From Streptosporangium oxazolinicum (GTDB lineage Bacteria > Actinomycetota > Actinomycetes > Streptosporangiales > Streptosporangiaceae), in assembly GCF_039537505.1 (NCBI RefSeq), contig NZ_BAABAQ010000001.1, forward strand, positions 868,001 through 932,000: DNA of 64,000 nt. Reading direction: 5' to 3'. The notes under the pieces are model-generated. The model was not told the DNA's origin. It ran no database searches and was given only the letters and a program-made list of their open reading frames with translations. Numbering within the stretch: the stretch's first letter is position 1; each line of letters begins with the position of its first letter. The position numbers were made by a program, and so were the translations under genes. Below are positions 51,088-60,523 of the stretch, one piece after another.

Positions 51088-52053
51088 ATGTCATTCGATC
51101 GGTTCGACGATCCGCCGCTCGGCTTCACCGCGGTACGCCCCTCCTGGGACGACCTTCCCGGCGAGCTGCGCGACTTCGTCACCACCCTCGTCGGTTCGGC
51201 CATCGTCGGGGTGGATGTTCAGAGCGGCGGTTTCACACCGGGAGTCGCGGCGCGTCTCGGCCTCGCCGACGATCGGGTGTTCATCAAAGCGATTCCTGAC
51301 GACCACGTCCTGGCCGCCAAGTACCGGACCGAAGCGGAGACCGCCGGACGGCTTCCCATCGGTGCGCCGAGCCCACGACTACGGTGGCACGGTACGGCGG
51401 CCGGATGGGTCATTCTGATCTTCGACGACGTCGACGGCCGCCACCCCGACCTGACCCCCGGTTCGCCGGACGTGTCCATCGTCACATCAGCGCTCTCCGG
51501 CATGGCCGCGCTGCTGACCCCGAGCCCGATTCCCGACCTCCCACTCGCCTCCACCGGCCGGATCCACCAGCTGCGCGGCTGGGGCGATCTGGCTCTCTCC
51601 CCTCCCGAGGACTTGGGCGGCTGGGAGCGGCTCCACCTTCAGGCCCTCGCCGACCTGGAAACCCGCTGGACCCGCGACGCGGACGGTACGACATTGGTCC
51701 ACGGAGACATCCGGCCCGACAACCTGCTCATCACCGCGACCGACGCCACCGCGATCGTCGTGGACTGGGCTCAACCCTGCCGGGGTGCCTCCTGGCAGGA
51801 CATCACCGATCTCGTCCCGCACCTGATCATGGCCGGTCACTCCGCCGAGGCGGCGGAGAAGGCCCTGACCGGGCACCCCTCGTGGGACCTCGCCACCCCA
51901 GAGGTGATCACCAGCTACGCGGCCGCGTTCGCCGGATACTGGACCCGAATGAGCCGACAACCCGCCCCGCCAGGCGTCCCCCACCTACGCGGCTACCAAC
52001 GCAGGGCCGCCGCAGCCGCCATCGCGTGGACGATGTACCGCACCAACTGGTAG
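51088..52053 (+). CDS. APH-like phosphotransferase
   Basis: A 321-aa protein with kinase-like features: 'VFIKAIPDD' (ATP Lys), 'GTTLVHGDIRPDNLLI' (Brenner motif with catalytic Asp and Asn) and 'AIVVDWAQP' (metal Asp). It belongs to the choline/aminoglycoside kinase superfamily. It lies about 160 nt after the nucleotidyltransferase, with which it could modify the same small molecule. Confidence 0.88.
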   Translation: MSFDRFDDPPLGFTAVRPSWDDLPGELRDFVTTLVGSAIVGVDVQSGGFTPGVAARLGLADDRVFIKAIPDDHVLAAKYRTEAETAGRLPIGAPSPRLRWHGTAAGWVILIFDDVDGRHPDLTPGSPDVSIVTSALSGMAALLTPSPIPDLPLASTGRIHQLRGWGDLALSPPEDLGGWERLHLQALADLETRWTRDADGTTLVHGDIRPDNLLITATDATAIVVDWAQPCRGASWQDITDLVPHLIMAGHSAEAAEKALTGHPSWDLATPEVITSYAAAFAGYWTRMSRQPAPPGVPHLRGYQRRAAAAAIAWTMYRTNW

Positions 52054-52110
52054 CAACCTGCGGCGACACTCATTGACGCATCCGTACAACGCGAAGAAAC
52101 GATCATGCGC

Positions 52111-52357
52111 CGAAGAGGCTCCGGAGGTACCGGGACCTCTTCGGCTTCCCGACGCGACCTGCGACGATGCGACTAGCATCATTCCGCGCGTATTCCGCGA
52201 ACACCGGCCGAGAGCCGCTCACGACCGCACACCCCAGAAACGATCAATGACGCCTGGTCCGAGGGAAGTCCCTGGTCAGACGCCGTTCGCGGTGCTTGGC
52301 GGAGAGCGTGGGATTCCAACCCATGAGACCGGTCACCCGGCCTAGCGGTTTTCAAGA
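52111..52357. repeat. 247-bp direct repeat, left boundary of island at tRNA-Ser(UGA)
   Basis: Matches 57543-57789 at offset 5432 with no net gaps. It includes a partial tRNA-Ser 3' half (52300-52357) with two T-arm changes and breaks off in the anticodon loop at 'gttttcaaga', then 'gggctgcg'. This is the usual attL/attR arrangement. Confidence 0.88.
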
Positions 52358-52784
52358 GGGCTGCGTTCCCCGCATTGACAACGGCTCTGAGCTGCTGTGA
52401 TACATACGCTCCAGCACGGGAACTGGAAGATCATCCCGCGCATATCCCACAACGACCATCAGCCGATTCCGGCCCGCCCTGCGCTCCTACAGAGACCGTA
52501 GGCGACAGTCGCACTGCCCAACGTACGGACGACCACAGACCTATCGCACGGCCACCCCACCTCCGCCTACCCGGACGTACTCAGCCCCCGTACGCCTGCT
52601 TGTGGACTAGGCGGTCCATCCATGCTCTGGGCTGCGCTTGATCTCTCCCATGTCCCGATCTTCCTCTTAGGGCAGATTGCCACGCTACGGAGGAGATAGG
52701 ACACAACCAGCTCTCACAACACCACTGATTGAGCAGAGCACATCGATAAGCTAGAGCTCTGCAGCATGCAGTGGAAGGGTGCAG
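52358..52784. other. Leader region of the DUF262 operon
   Basis: 427 bp without a supported gene. Base composition falls toward the right as the low-GC operon begins. The promoter presumably lies in 52660-52770, but no clear -10/-35 pair stands out. Confidence 0.4.
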
Positions 52785-53939
52785 ATGAGCCAAGAGCTTG
52801 ATTTCACGATCGAACCTGACTTGATGGGTGAAGACTTCGGCGTAGAACTAGAGCAGCCGGACGGCGAGATCACTGCGCCCTTTGACCCAGAGAAGATCGA
52901 TGTCCAGACCCGGACCATGACCGTCGACCTATTGATGGCGCGACTGCGACGCAAAGTTCTAGACCTTGAGCCGAACTTTCAGCGCCGCGCAGGCATCTGG
53001 AACGAAGGAAATCAGAGCAGGCTAATCGAGTCTCTCCTACTCAGGATTCCCCTCCCGACTCTCTACGCCGCTGAGAGCGGCGAAGAGAGTTGGGTAGTGG
53101 TAGATGGAATCCAACGACTTACTACAATCGCACGGTTCGTAACGCCACAAGCACTTGGTTCAGACACAACACCACTCATACTTACAGGCCTGGAATATCT
53201 TCGGAATTATGAGGGGAAAGCATTCGACGAGCTTCCACTGCGCTTACAGACGCGCATCAATGAGACCGAACTGGTCATCCACCTTGTCCGAAGCGGGACG
53301 CCTGAGCAGGTGATGTTTAACATCTTTGCTCGAATCAATACCGGCGGAACCCCACTAAGCTTGCAAGAATTGCGCCATGCATTGATCCCTGGACGTTCAC
53401 GCCAAATCCTCGCTGAACTCGCCCGATCAGATGAGTTCCTTCACGCTACACAAAGAAGTGTCTCACCATTCAGAATGGCAGATAGAGAAATGGTGTTGCG
53501 CTTCCTGGCTTTCCGACTTACTCCACCCGACGATTACCCAAGAGGAGATCTTGACTCCTTCCTGCGCGATGCCACTCACCGAGTGAACCAACTGGACGAT
53601 AAGTTGACCGCCAAGCTGAGCGAGGAATTCTCAAAATCTATGCTGCGCGCAGCAGCGATCTTTGAGGAGCACGCTTTTCGCAAGCGCTTCCGAAACCAGA
53701 GCCGCAGACTACCTGTCAACAAGGCGCTTTTTGAAGCTGTGTCAGTCAATTTGGCGACCCTAACTAATAATCAATTCACTCAACTCGCAGACAAGCGCCA
53801 CCAGGTTCAAGAAAACCTGATGGATCTAATGAATGACACAAAATTCCAACAGGCGATCTCTCTAGGAACCGGCGATAAAAGTAAAGTTACACTGAGATTT
53901 AACAGCATCGCACAACTATTTAAGGGGCTATCCAAATGA
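52785..53939 (+). CDS. DUF262-domain protein (ParB/GmrS-like NTP-binding fold)
   Basis: A 384-aa protein from ATG 52785 with GGAAGG upstream. It has DUF262 signatures: 'LEPNFQRRAGIWNEGNQSRL' (about 65-85), 'SWVVVDGIQRLTTIARF' (D107-G-x-Q-R) and 'MFNIFARINTGGTPLSLQEL' (F-x-R-x-N, R183). No HNH (DUF1524) nuclease is attached, unlike GmrSD or SspE. DUF262 proteins sense or hydrolyse nucleotides in restriction systems. It is low in GC, the first gene of a coupled three-gene operon (ATGA overlap), and island cargo. Confidence 0.88.
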   Translation: MSQELDFTIEPDLMGEDFGVELEQPDGEITAPFDPEKIDVQTRTMTVDLLMARLRRKVLDLEPNFQRRAGIWNEGNQSRLIESLLLRIPLPTLYAAESGEESWVVVDGIQRLTTIARFVTPQALGSDTTPLILTGLEYLRNYEGKAFDELPLRLQTRINETELVIHLVRSGTPEQVMFNIFARINTGGTPLSLQELRHALIPGRSRQILAELARSDEFLHATQRSVSPFRMADREMVLRFLAFRLTPPDDYPRGDLDSFLRDATHRVNQLDDKLTAKLSEEFSKSMLRAAAIFEEHAFRKRFRNQSRRLPVNKALFEAVSVNLATLTNNQFTQLADKRHQVQENLMDLMNDTKFQQAISLGTGDKSKVTLRFNSIAQLFKGLSK

Positions 53940-55087
53940 TTAATAAGCTAAGCATCACAAACTTCAAAGTATTTACGTCTGCGGAGATTAGTCTAGGCAA
54001 ATACACTCTACTATCCGGCCTCAATTCTTCGGGAAAGAGCACGGCCCTACAGGCATTGGCGCTTCTACGACAAGCCAAGGATGAGGGACTCCTTCACCAT
54101 CCCGAAGATCACGAGAAGGGCCTTTCGGGCATTCCGCTAAACGGCGATCTGATTACCCTCGGCAGGGGGCAAGATGTTCTCAATGAGTACTTTGCTGGAG
54201 CTGCCGGATCAGAGCCAAAAATAGGATTTGAGCTACATGCTGGAGATGTGTCTCAAAATTGGTGGGTGGGATATGGTCGCGAAAACGATCTATTGCCCAT
54301 CGTAGACACAAATTCTACAGAAATAGAAAATCTTGATACGGAAAAACTTTTCACCATATTCAATCCGGGATTTCAATATCTTACCGCTGATCGAATTACG
54401 CCAGCAGTAACCTTTCCAAGATCTCACGAGATGGCGGTTCGTAAAGGCTTTCTTGGGATTCACGGAGAGTACACGATCGACTTTTTGAGGGCAATGCAAG
54501 ACGAACCAGTTTCAAATTCTGTACTACACCATCATGCGGCTACATCATCACGTCTACTAGATCAAGTCATCGCTTGGATGCAAGTGATCTGTCCTGGTGT
54601 GCGATTGCAGACTTCAACAATTGAGGGAACTGACCTAATCAGGCTCGGTTTTCAATTCAGCCGAGCCAATGAGCCCTCTAGTCGGTACTATCGGCCCACA
54701 AATGTTGGATTTGGGTTGACTTATGTCCTACCCACCGTTGTTGCCTGTCTCTCTGCCCTTCCCGGTTCAATGATTCTCCTAGAGAACCCTGAAGCACACG
54801 TCCACCCCAGGGGGCAAACCGCCTTGGCGCGACTCACTTGTGCTGCTGCTGCGGCTGGGGCTCAAGTCATTGTTGAGACACACAGCGACCACATTCTTAA
54901 CGGTGTTCGTCTTTCGGTTAAAGAAGCACTGCTGGCCCCCCATGATGTCGCCCTCCACTATTTTCAGCGAGGGCCCCAGGGAGTAGAGGACATCATGCCC
55001 GCCGTCGGCCAAGATGGCATGCTATCGAGTTGGCCCAGCGGATTTTTCGACGAATGGGACCGGTCGCTAGACGAACTACTAGATTGA
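53936..55087 (+). CDS. DUF3696-type AAA (ABC/OLD-like) ATPase
   Basis: A 383-aa protein starting 'MINKLSITNFKVFTSAEISL'. Walker A: 'GLNSSGKST' (residues 28-36). ABC-signature-like: 'NVGFGLTYVLPTV'. Walker B: 'MILLENPEAHVHP' (about 279-291). H-loop: 'VIVETHSDHILNGVR' (about 311-325). The end 'GMLSSWPSGFFDEWDRSLDE' is the DUF3696 C-terminus. There is no TOPRIM nuclease domain. Its start overlaps the DUF262 stop. Such ATPases act as sensors or motors in defence modules. Low GC. Confidence 0.9.
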   Translation: MINKLSITNFKVFTSAEISLGKYTLLSGLNSSGKSTALQALALLRQAKDEGLLHHPEDHEKGLSGIPLNGDLITLGRGQDVLNEYFAGAAGSEPKIGFELHAGDVSQNWWVGYGRENDLLPIVDTNSTEIENLDTEKLFTIFNPGFQYLTADRITPAVTFPRSHEMAVRKGFLGIHGEYTIDFLRAMQDEPVSNSVLHHHAATSSRLLDQVIAWMQVICPGVRLQTSTIEGTDLIRLGFQFSRANEPSSRYYRPTNVGFGLTYVLPTVVACLSALPGSMILLENPEAHVHPRGQTALARLTCAAAAAGAQVIVETHSDHILNGVRLSVKEALLAPHDVALHYFQRGPQGVEDIMPAVGQDGMLSSWPSGFFDEWDRSLDELLD

Positions 55088-55122
55088 AACAGACTCCCGC
55101 CCCCCGCAAGAACGGAGCGCAA

Positions 55123-56049
55123 ATGGCAGTTCTTTTGTTTTTCAATGAGCTGTCTTGTGGCTACAACGCCACCCAGCAAGAGGCGGACGAAGCTATCAGC
55201 GAGTTCGTCAATATGCTTAGAAAGATCAACGAGTGGCGAAGTGGCACTACCCTAGTCTCCGAAGTGCCATTCAAGAAAATAGAGATCATTCCCGGATACT
55301 ATATAACACAGTGGGGAAATAAAAACGCCAACAAGGACGCTTGGCGTCGACTTCAGCGTTTCCGAGACCGCGCCCCTTTTAGCTCAATCCTCTCTACTGA
55401 GATAGCGAACGAATCAGAGTATTTCCACGATGGACAGCAAGGGCTAGGACTCGCCGCAGCTCACCTCTTGAACGGACTTTTAGTCAGCTTTAAACTTTCC
55501 CCTATTTGGGATCGTATTTCCATCCAGGCGGGACGTACTCTGCTAGTCGAATCGGAGAGCGGAGAACTGAGTTTGCGTGAAGAGGTCGTGGAACTCATAC
55601 ACGCCGCTCGATGCGCTCACGCAGGTCATCACGAGGAGTGGATAAAGCAGGTTGGTTTAACAGGTCTAGCTAGCGGCCAAGAGATCTGGGAGGCCCGTGA
55701 TGACTTTTACCCAGCCCTGCGTTTCCTACCTCGTGTGGAAAGAGACCTACGAGATCTTCCCCCCTGGTGGGCTCAGCCTGTCGCTATGGAATTGCGACGC
55801 ATAAACGAAGCAATCAGTTTATGGAAACCAGATGTTAGCCCCAGTCCAGCTTGGCACTCCTATATCACACCGGAAAGCCAAACGCGCATCAACAAGGGGT
55901 ACGTCGACTTCGAGGACCTGGACGGAACAGTAAAAACCTTCAGTCTTCATGGACGCTTTACTCCACTTGCAGGGCGTATTCACTTCCTGTTAGTTCCATC
56001 AAACCGAACGGCAACTATCGGCTACATCGGCCGCAAAACAGGCATCTAA
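55123..56049 (+). CDS. Unrecognised third protein of the DUF262/DUF3696 operon
   Basis: A 308-aa protein from ATG 55123 with GGAG 7 nt upstream, 35 nt after the ATPase stop. The N-terminus reads 'MAVLLFFNELSCGYNATQQE', the middle 'HDGQQGLGLAAAHLLNGLLV', and the C-terminus 'PAWHSYITPESQTRINKGYV' then 'SNRTATIGYIGRKTGI'. It is soluble, with no metal-cluster motif I can name; 'AARCAHAGHHEEW' holds several His. By position it is the likely effector or specificity subunit. Function unknown. Confidence 0.8.
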   Translation: MAVLLFFNELSCGYNATQQEADEAISEFVNMLRKINEWRSGTTLVSEVPFKKIEIIPGYYITQWGNKNANKDAWRRLQRFRDRAPFSSILSTEIANESEYFHDGQQGLGLAAAHLLNGLLVSFKLSPIWDRISIQAGRTLLVESESGELSLREEVVELIHAARCAHAGHHEEWIKQVGLTGLASGQEIWEARDDFYPALRFLPRVERDLRDLPPWWAQPVAMELRRINEAISLWKPDVSPSPAWHSYITPESQTRINKGYVDFEDLDGTVKTFSLHGRFTPLAGRIHFLLVPSNRTATIGYIGRKTGI

Positions 56050-56121
56050 CTTGATAGTTCCGCAGCAGACATCGAATATTCGCCTCTTGATTGCGCTGAT
56101 GCTCGGTGGGCCGAGGCTGAC

Positions 56122-56933
56122 GTGCGACTCAGCCTCGCCACCGAACCGGCGTACGCGGACCGGCCCAACAAGGGCTTCGTCGGCGCCACCCCTGATGCGA
56201 TTGTCCTCCTGGACGGAGCTGGCGCCCCGGCTGATCCGGAGACGGGATGCTCCCACGGAGTCGCCTGGTATTCCCACACCCTGGGCTCGACCCTCCTGGC
56301 CGGGGTGACCCAAAGCGCCGATTCTTTGACCGCGATCCTCGCCGCTGGGATCGAAGCGACAGCCTCAATGCATGACTTCTGCTGTGACCTCTCTCATCCC
56401 GGCTCGCCCTCGGCCACCGTGGTCATGCTCCGCCGTACGGCCAACGTTCTGGACTGGCTTGTGCTGGCCGACTCCGTGCTCGTCTTCGACGTCCTCGACG
56501 CCGAACCCGTGGTCATCTGCGACGAGCGGGAAACCCTGACCGGTAACCGCTACCGGGAACCGATGAACGCCGTTATCAGGGGAAGCCCGGAACACCTCCA
56601 AGCCCTGAGCCGGCCATGCGCGCACACCGCAACGTCGACGGGGGATTCTGGGTCGCCGCAGTCGACCCCCTCGCCGCAGAACAGGCGCTGACCGGAACAA
56701 TACCGGTCGACCGGGTACGGGCTGCCGCAGTCTTAAGTGACGGAGCATCCCGGCTCGTCGACCGATTCGGCCTGGTCACCTGGCGGCAACTCCTCGACCT
56801 CCTCGATCACGACGGCCCGGCCGAGCTGATTCGCCAGGTCCGCGAGGCCGAACGCTCCGATCCGAACGGCTCCCGCTGGACGCGAGGGAAAATCTTCGAT
56901 GACGCCACGGCCATCTACGGCAGGATCACCTGA
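56122..56933 (+). pseudogene. PP2C-like gene, frameshifted paralogue of 34514-35443
   Basis: GTG 56122 gives 'VRLSLATEPAYADRPNKGFV' through 'RGSPEHLQAL'. The frame then shifts near 56600-56616 and resumes as 'MRAHRNVDGGFWVAAVDPLA' to 'FDDATAIYGRIT'. Joined, the two parts cover the whole intact protein at 34514 except its Asp/Thr-rich insertion. It is GC-rich, unlike the preceding operon. A sequencing error is the alternative to a true mutation. Confidence 0.75.
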
Positions 56934-56954
56934 CGCCGGAAGCAGCACGCTTCC

Positions 56955-57203
56955 CTACCAGTCGTGCCGACGGAAGACAGAAGTCATACGCAAGTGGCCG
57001 GTCGCGATCCCGACGTACATCTCGGACGTGTGAGCCAGCAACCACCCCTGACGCTCTACGCCTTCGATCAACTCAGAGATGTCCCACGCCGTGTAAGCCT
57101 CCTTGCGGAAATCGATCATCGCAATAGCCGTGAAGATCATGCGGCCTTCCGCACGCGCAAGCCGGGCGTCTTCGACGATCTGCTGAACCTCGCTGTTGTT
57201 CAT
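56955..57203 (-). CDS. 82-aa hypothetical protein
   Basis: 'MNNSEVQQIVEDARLARAEG' and 'AYTAWDISELIEGVERQGWL', then 'MYVGIATGHLRMTSVFRR'. The composition is convincing. The frame extends upstream to 57242. It is reminiscent of short conserved actinomycete proteins encoded near integrated elements. Function unknown. Confidence 0.55.
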   Translation of the reverse strand: MNNSEVQQIVEDARLARAEGRMIFTAIAMIDFRKEAYTAWDISELIEGVERQGWLLAHTSEMYVGIATGHLRMTSVFRRHDW

Positions 57204-57308
57204 AGCTTTCGGCACAAGCGATCCATCCTTTAGAGCTGACACACAGCGGTCACCAGGGCGGAAAACGACCTTGTTCCGGAAAGAGTTCCGACTTAAAACG
57301 CTCGACGC

Positions 57309-57530
57309 TTGGCGTTGACTCCCGAACAGCAGGTCTCACCCCTGGCTGCCCGGCCGTACGACCTGCGGCATGCGGCGGTGTCCCTGTGGCTCAATGCCGG
57401 GGTGGCGGCCCCCGACGTGGCAGAGCGGGCGGGACACGGGGTGGACGTACTTCTCAAGGTCTACGCCAAGTGCATCGATGGGGGCGCGGAGATCGCCAAT
57501 CGCAGGATCGACGACGCATTGGCCGCATGA
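57309..57530 (+). pseudogene. Integrase C-terminal fragment
   Basis: About 70 residues: 'ARPYDLRHAAVSLWLNAGVA' (box II Arg/His), 'AGHGVDVLLKVYAKC' (H and nucleophilic Tyr) and an end 'EIANRRIDDALAA'. Only the last quarter of a tyrosine recombinase is present. It ends 12 nt before the right direct repeat, as expected for the int gene of the island. Confidence 0.85.
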
Positions 57531-57542
57531 TCAATCACACCT

Positions 57543-57789
57543 CGAAGAGGCTCCGAAGGCATCGGGACCTCTTCGGCTTCCCGACGCGACCTGCGACGAT
57601 GCGACCGGCGTCATTCCGCGCGTATTCCGCGAACACCGGCCGAGAGCCGCTCACGACCGCACACCCCGGAAACGATCAACGGCGCCCGAGCCGAGGGAAG
57701 TCCCTGGTCAGACGCCGTTTGCGATGCTCAGCGGAGAGCGTGGGATTCGAACCCACGAGACCGGTCACCCGGCCTAGCGGTTTTCAAGA
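57543..57789. repeat. 247-bp direct repeat, right boundary (genuine tRNA side)
   Basis: Copy of 52111-52357. It includes a hairpin-forming 'cgaagaggc...cctcttcg' at its left end and the real tRNA-Ser 3' half at its right end. Confidence 0.88.
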
Positions 57790-57820
57790 CCGCCGCCATC
57801 GTCCACTAGGCGAGCTCTCC
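57732..57820 (-). tRNA. tRNA-Ser (anticodon UGA)
   Basis: The minus strand begins GGAGAGCTCGCCTAGTGG and closes with GCTCTCC. The anticodon loop is CTTGAAA, followed by a class-II variable arm and the T-arm GTGGGTTCGAATCCCAC. No CCA is encoded. It is the integration target of the 5.4-kb island. Confidence 0.95.
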
Positions 57821-57938
57821 TGGTGACACGTCCGGAGAACGTGTCAGATTGCACCCTAGTCTCTCATTGGACCGGGCGTGCCTGGACCCGGCAGGCGCCA
57901 CGGCTCCAATCTGGAGAGGTGACGCCCGCCGGGGTGGA

Positions 57939-60407
57939 TCAGGGCTGGGGACCGGCGAAACCGTCGCCGACCGAGGCGGCCAGGCGGAGGTAGGACTCGC
58001 GGGTGCCGGCCTGGAGCCTTTCCAGGTCGATCTCCGCGCCCTCCTCGAGGTGCGGGTCGTAGGGGACGCGGATGACGGCGCGGCAGCGGGCCGCGAAGTG
58101 AGCCTCCAGGCGGTCGAGGTCGACGGTCGACTTCGACCGCGGGCGGACGCTGCAGAGCACCACGGTCGCGGAGCGGACGAGCTCCTCGTAGTGGTGGGCC
58201 TCCAGCCAGTCGAGGGTCGCCGAGGCGGCGCGGGCGCCGTCCACGGAGGGGGAGCTCACCAGGACGAGCTGGTCGGCCAGGCCGAGCACGCCGGACATGG
58301 CCGAGTGGAGCAGGCCGGTGCCGCAGTCGGTGATGCAGATCGAGTAGAAGTTCTCCAGGACCTGGGAGACCGACTGGTAGTCGGCCGCGCTGAAGGCCTC
58401 GGACACCGACGGATCCCGGTCGGAGGCGAGGATCTCCAGACGCGACGGGGCCTGGGAGGTGAAGGCCCGGATGTCGACGTACCTCTTGATCTGCTGGCGC
58501 TCGTTGAGCAGGTCGCGGACGGTCGCGGAGGTTTCGAGCTCAACCTTGTCCGACAGGGTGCCCCGGTCGGGGTTGGCGTCGACCGCGATGACCCGGTCAC
58601 CGCGTACCTGGGCCAGGGTGGCGCCGAGGCCGACCGTGGTCGTGGTCTTGCCGACACCGCCCTTGAGGCTGAGCACGGCGACGCGGTGGTGGCCGGTGGC
58701 CACCGGGGTGCGTGCGCGGCCGACCAGCTCCCTGCGGCGGCGGACCTCCGGGGACTCGCCCGGCTTGATCAGCCCCGCCGACGCCTTGTAGACCAGCTTC
58801 CGCCAGCCTCCGGCGGGCGCGTTGCGGCGGCCCCTCAGCAGCGACTCCGGATCCAGGCTGTCGGCGGACTGCCGGGAAGCCGTGCCCGGAGGCTGGTGTC
58901 TGGCCGGTGCGCCGAAGGCGGGTGCCGGAGCCGTCTGGCGGCGGCGTGCCTGGTACGGCTCCTTCGCCGGTTCGGCCGCGTCCCGCCCGGGGGCGAAGGG
59001 ACTCTCCCGTTCCGCGCGCTCCTGGGGTGCGGCGGTCTCCCGTTCGGGGGCGGGGGACGCGTCCCGGCCCGGCGCGAAGGCCGTGGGACCGGAGAAGGCG
59101 GCGAAACCGGAGGACCCGGAAGGAGCGGGTGGCGGGGGTGAGCTGGAGCGCTCCGTACCGAAGGAGCTCGACGTGGACTCCGCGCCGAACGCACCCGAGG
59201 TGGAGGGACGCTTCGGCGACACGGCCGGTTCGGGCCTGTCGACGCCGAAGGACTCCGGGGCCCGGAACGACTCCGGCTCGGGCTCGGGGCCGGACGAGGG
59301 GACGGGGCTGGAGTGGGCGGAGCCGGACGGGGAGACGGGGCCGGACGGGGGGACGGGGCCGGACGGGGGGACGGGGGCGGAGATGGGTTCGAAGCGCTCG
59401 GTCGCCTGCCTGGGCGACTCCTTCGTCACCGGTGACGTCGCCGACGTCACCGTGGGTTCGAAGGATTCGAAGGGTTCGAAGATCTTACGGTCGCGGTCCC
59501 GGTCGTGCTCCGCGCCGACGGCGGGGAAGCGGTCGGCCTCAGTGGCACCCGACGAGAACCGGTCGCCGTCGTCGGACGCACTGGAGCCGGACGCGCCAGA
59601 GCCGGATGTGCCGGAGCCGGGCGTGCCGGACGGGGACCGGTCGGCCTCGGTGCTTCCGGTGGTTCCGGTGGAGAAGTCTCCGCTGGTCGAGGAGAAGTCC
59701 TTGCCGCCCGAGGTGGATCGCGTGCCGCCGCTTCCGAAGGAGAAACGGTCGGAGTCGGTGCCGCCGAACTCCGTACTGCCGAAGGTGAACCGCTCGGTGT
59801 CCGAGGACGACGGCTTGAGCGGTTCCAGATCGGAGGACTCGTCCGTCGCGGGAGCGGGAGCGGAGCCAGAGGCGGCAGCGGAGGCAGGGGTAGCGGAGGA
59901 CGGCTCCGCCGGACGCTGGGGTTGCTCGAACAGGCCGCGGGACGGTTCCTGGGCGGGCGCCGCGAACGGGGTGCGGATGTGCGGCTCGGTGAAGTCGGCG
60001 AGACCGTAGTCGCCGGTGTCGGACGGCTCCTGGCGCGGCAGGGGCTTGAGCGGCGCGAGAAAGCCGTCGTTGTCCTGCTTGCCGGAGGCCGGTGCGGGCA
60101 CGGTGAAGGAACTCACCGTGTCGGAGGCCTCCATCCACTCGGCCGCGTCGGCGTCCTCCACCGGGGAGACCGGGGAGTCGGTGTCCGGGTGAGCCGAGTC
60201 GACGGCCGCGCGGAACAGCGGCGAGGACGTCGTGTCGGGCTCGGTCGGGACCAGGCTCCAGGGGTCCTTCGGGTACGGCGAGACGACGGCGTCGTCCACC
60301 GCGGTGGCCTTCACCGCCAGGGCGGGCGCCTCCTCCTCCTGCTCCTTGATGGCGTCAAGCCACGCGAGCTGTTCCTCGAGAGATTCCTCACGATCGTGTC
60401 TTGCCAC
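57939..60407 (-). CDS. MinD/ParA-family ATPase with long disordered N-terminus (EspI-like)
   Basis: An 822-aa protein from GTG 60407, with GAGGGGG upstream. Residues about 40-540 are Pro/Ser/Glu/Gly-rich and repetitive ('PPSGPVPPSGPVSPSG'). The C-terminal ATPase has a deviant Walker A 'VLSLKGGVGKTTTTVG', 'VIAVDANPDRGTLSD' and 'SICITDCGTGLLHSAM'. This layout is that of EspI/SCO5717-type proteins linked to ESX secretion or cell-envelope functions. No ESX genes are in the window. Confidence 0.88.
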   Translation of the reverse strand: MARHDREESLEEQLAWLDAIKEQEEEAPALAVKATAVDDAVVSPYPKDPWSLVPTEPDTTSSPLFRAAVDSAHPDTDSPVSPVEDADAAEWMEASDTVSSFTVPAPASGKQDNDGFLAPLKPLPRQEPSDTGDYGLADFTEPHIRTPFAAPAQEPSRGLFEQPQRPAEPSSATPASAAASGSAPAPATDESSDLEPLKPSSSDTERFTFGSTEFGGTDSDRFSFGSGGTRSTSGGKDFSSTSGDFSTGTTGSTEADRSPSGTPGSGTSGSGASGSSASDDGDRFSSGATEADRFPAVGAEHDRDRDRKIFEPFESFEPTVTSATSPVTKESPRQATERFEPISAPVPPSGPVPPSGPVSPSGSAHSSPVPSSGPEPEPESFRAPESFGVDRPEPAVSPKRPSTSGAFGAESTSSSFGTERSSSPPPPAPSGSSGFAAFSGPTAFAPGRDASPAPERETAAPQERAERESPFAPGRDAAEPAKEPYQARRRQTAPAPAFGAPARHQPPGTASRQSADSLDPESLLRGRRNAPAGGWRKLVYKASAGLIKPGESPEVRRRRELVGRARTPVATGHHRVAVLSLKGGVGKTTTTVGLGATLAQVRGDRVIAVDANPDRGTLSDKVELETSATVRDLLNERQQIKRYVDIRAFTSQAPSRLEILASDRDPSVSEAFSAADYQSVSQVLENFYSICITDCGTGLLHSAMSGVLGLADQLVLVSSPSVDGARAASATLDWLEAHHYEELVRSATVVLCSVRPRSKSTVDLDRLEAHFAARCRAVIRVPYDPHLEEGAEIDLERLQAGTRESYLRLAASVGDGFAGPQP

Positions 60408-60523
60408 CGTGTTCCCCCTCGGGATGGGCATAAAAGGGCAGCAAACACATAGCAGGTTAACGCCCTGTGTTCCTGTCAACGCGAGCAACCACCAAGTTGG
60501 GGCTCGGCGGATACCTTTGATCC

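Noticed and set aside
52300..52357. Second tRNA-Ser(UGA)
   Set aside because: It is a partial copy with T-arm mismatches and no 5' half; it is an attachment remnant.
58822..60009. 395-aa plus-strand open frame
   Set aside because: It is antisense to the disordered, repetitive N-terminus of the MinD-like gene; its apparent regularity mirrors those repeats.
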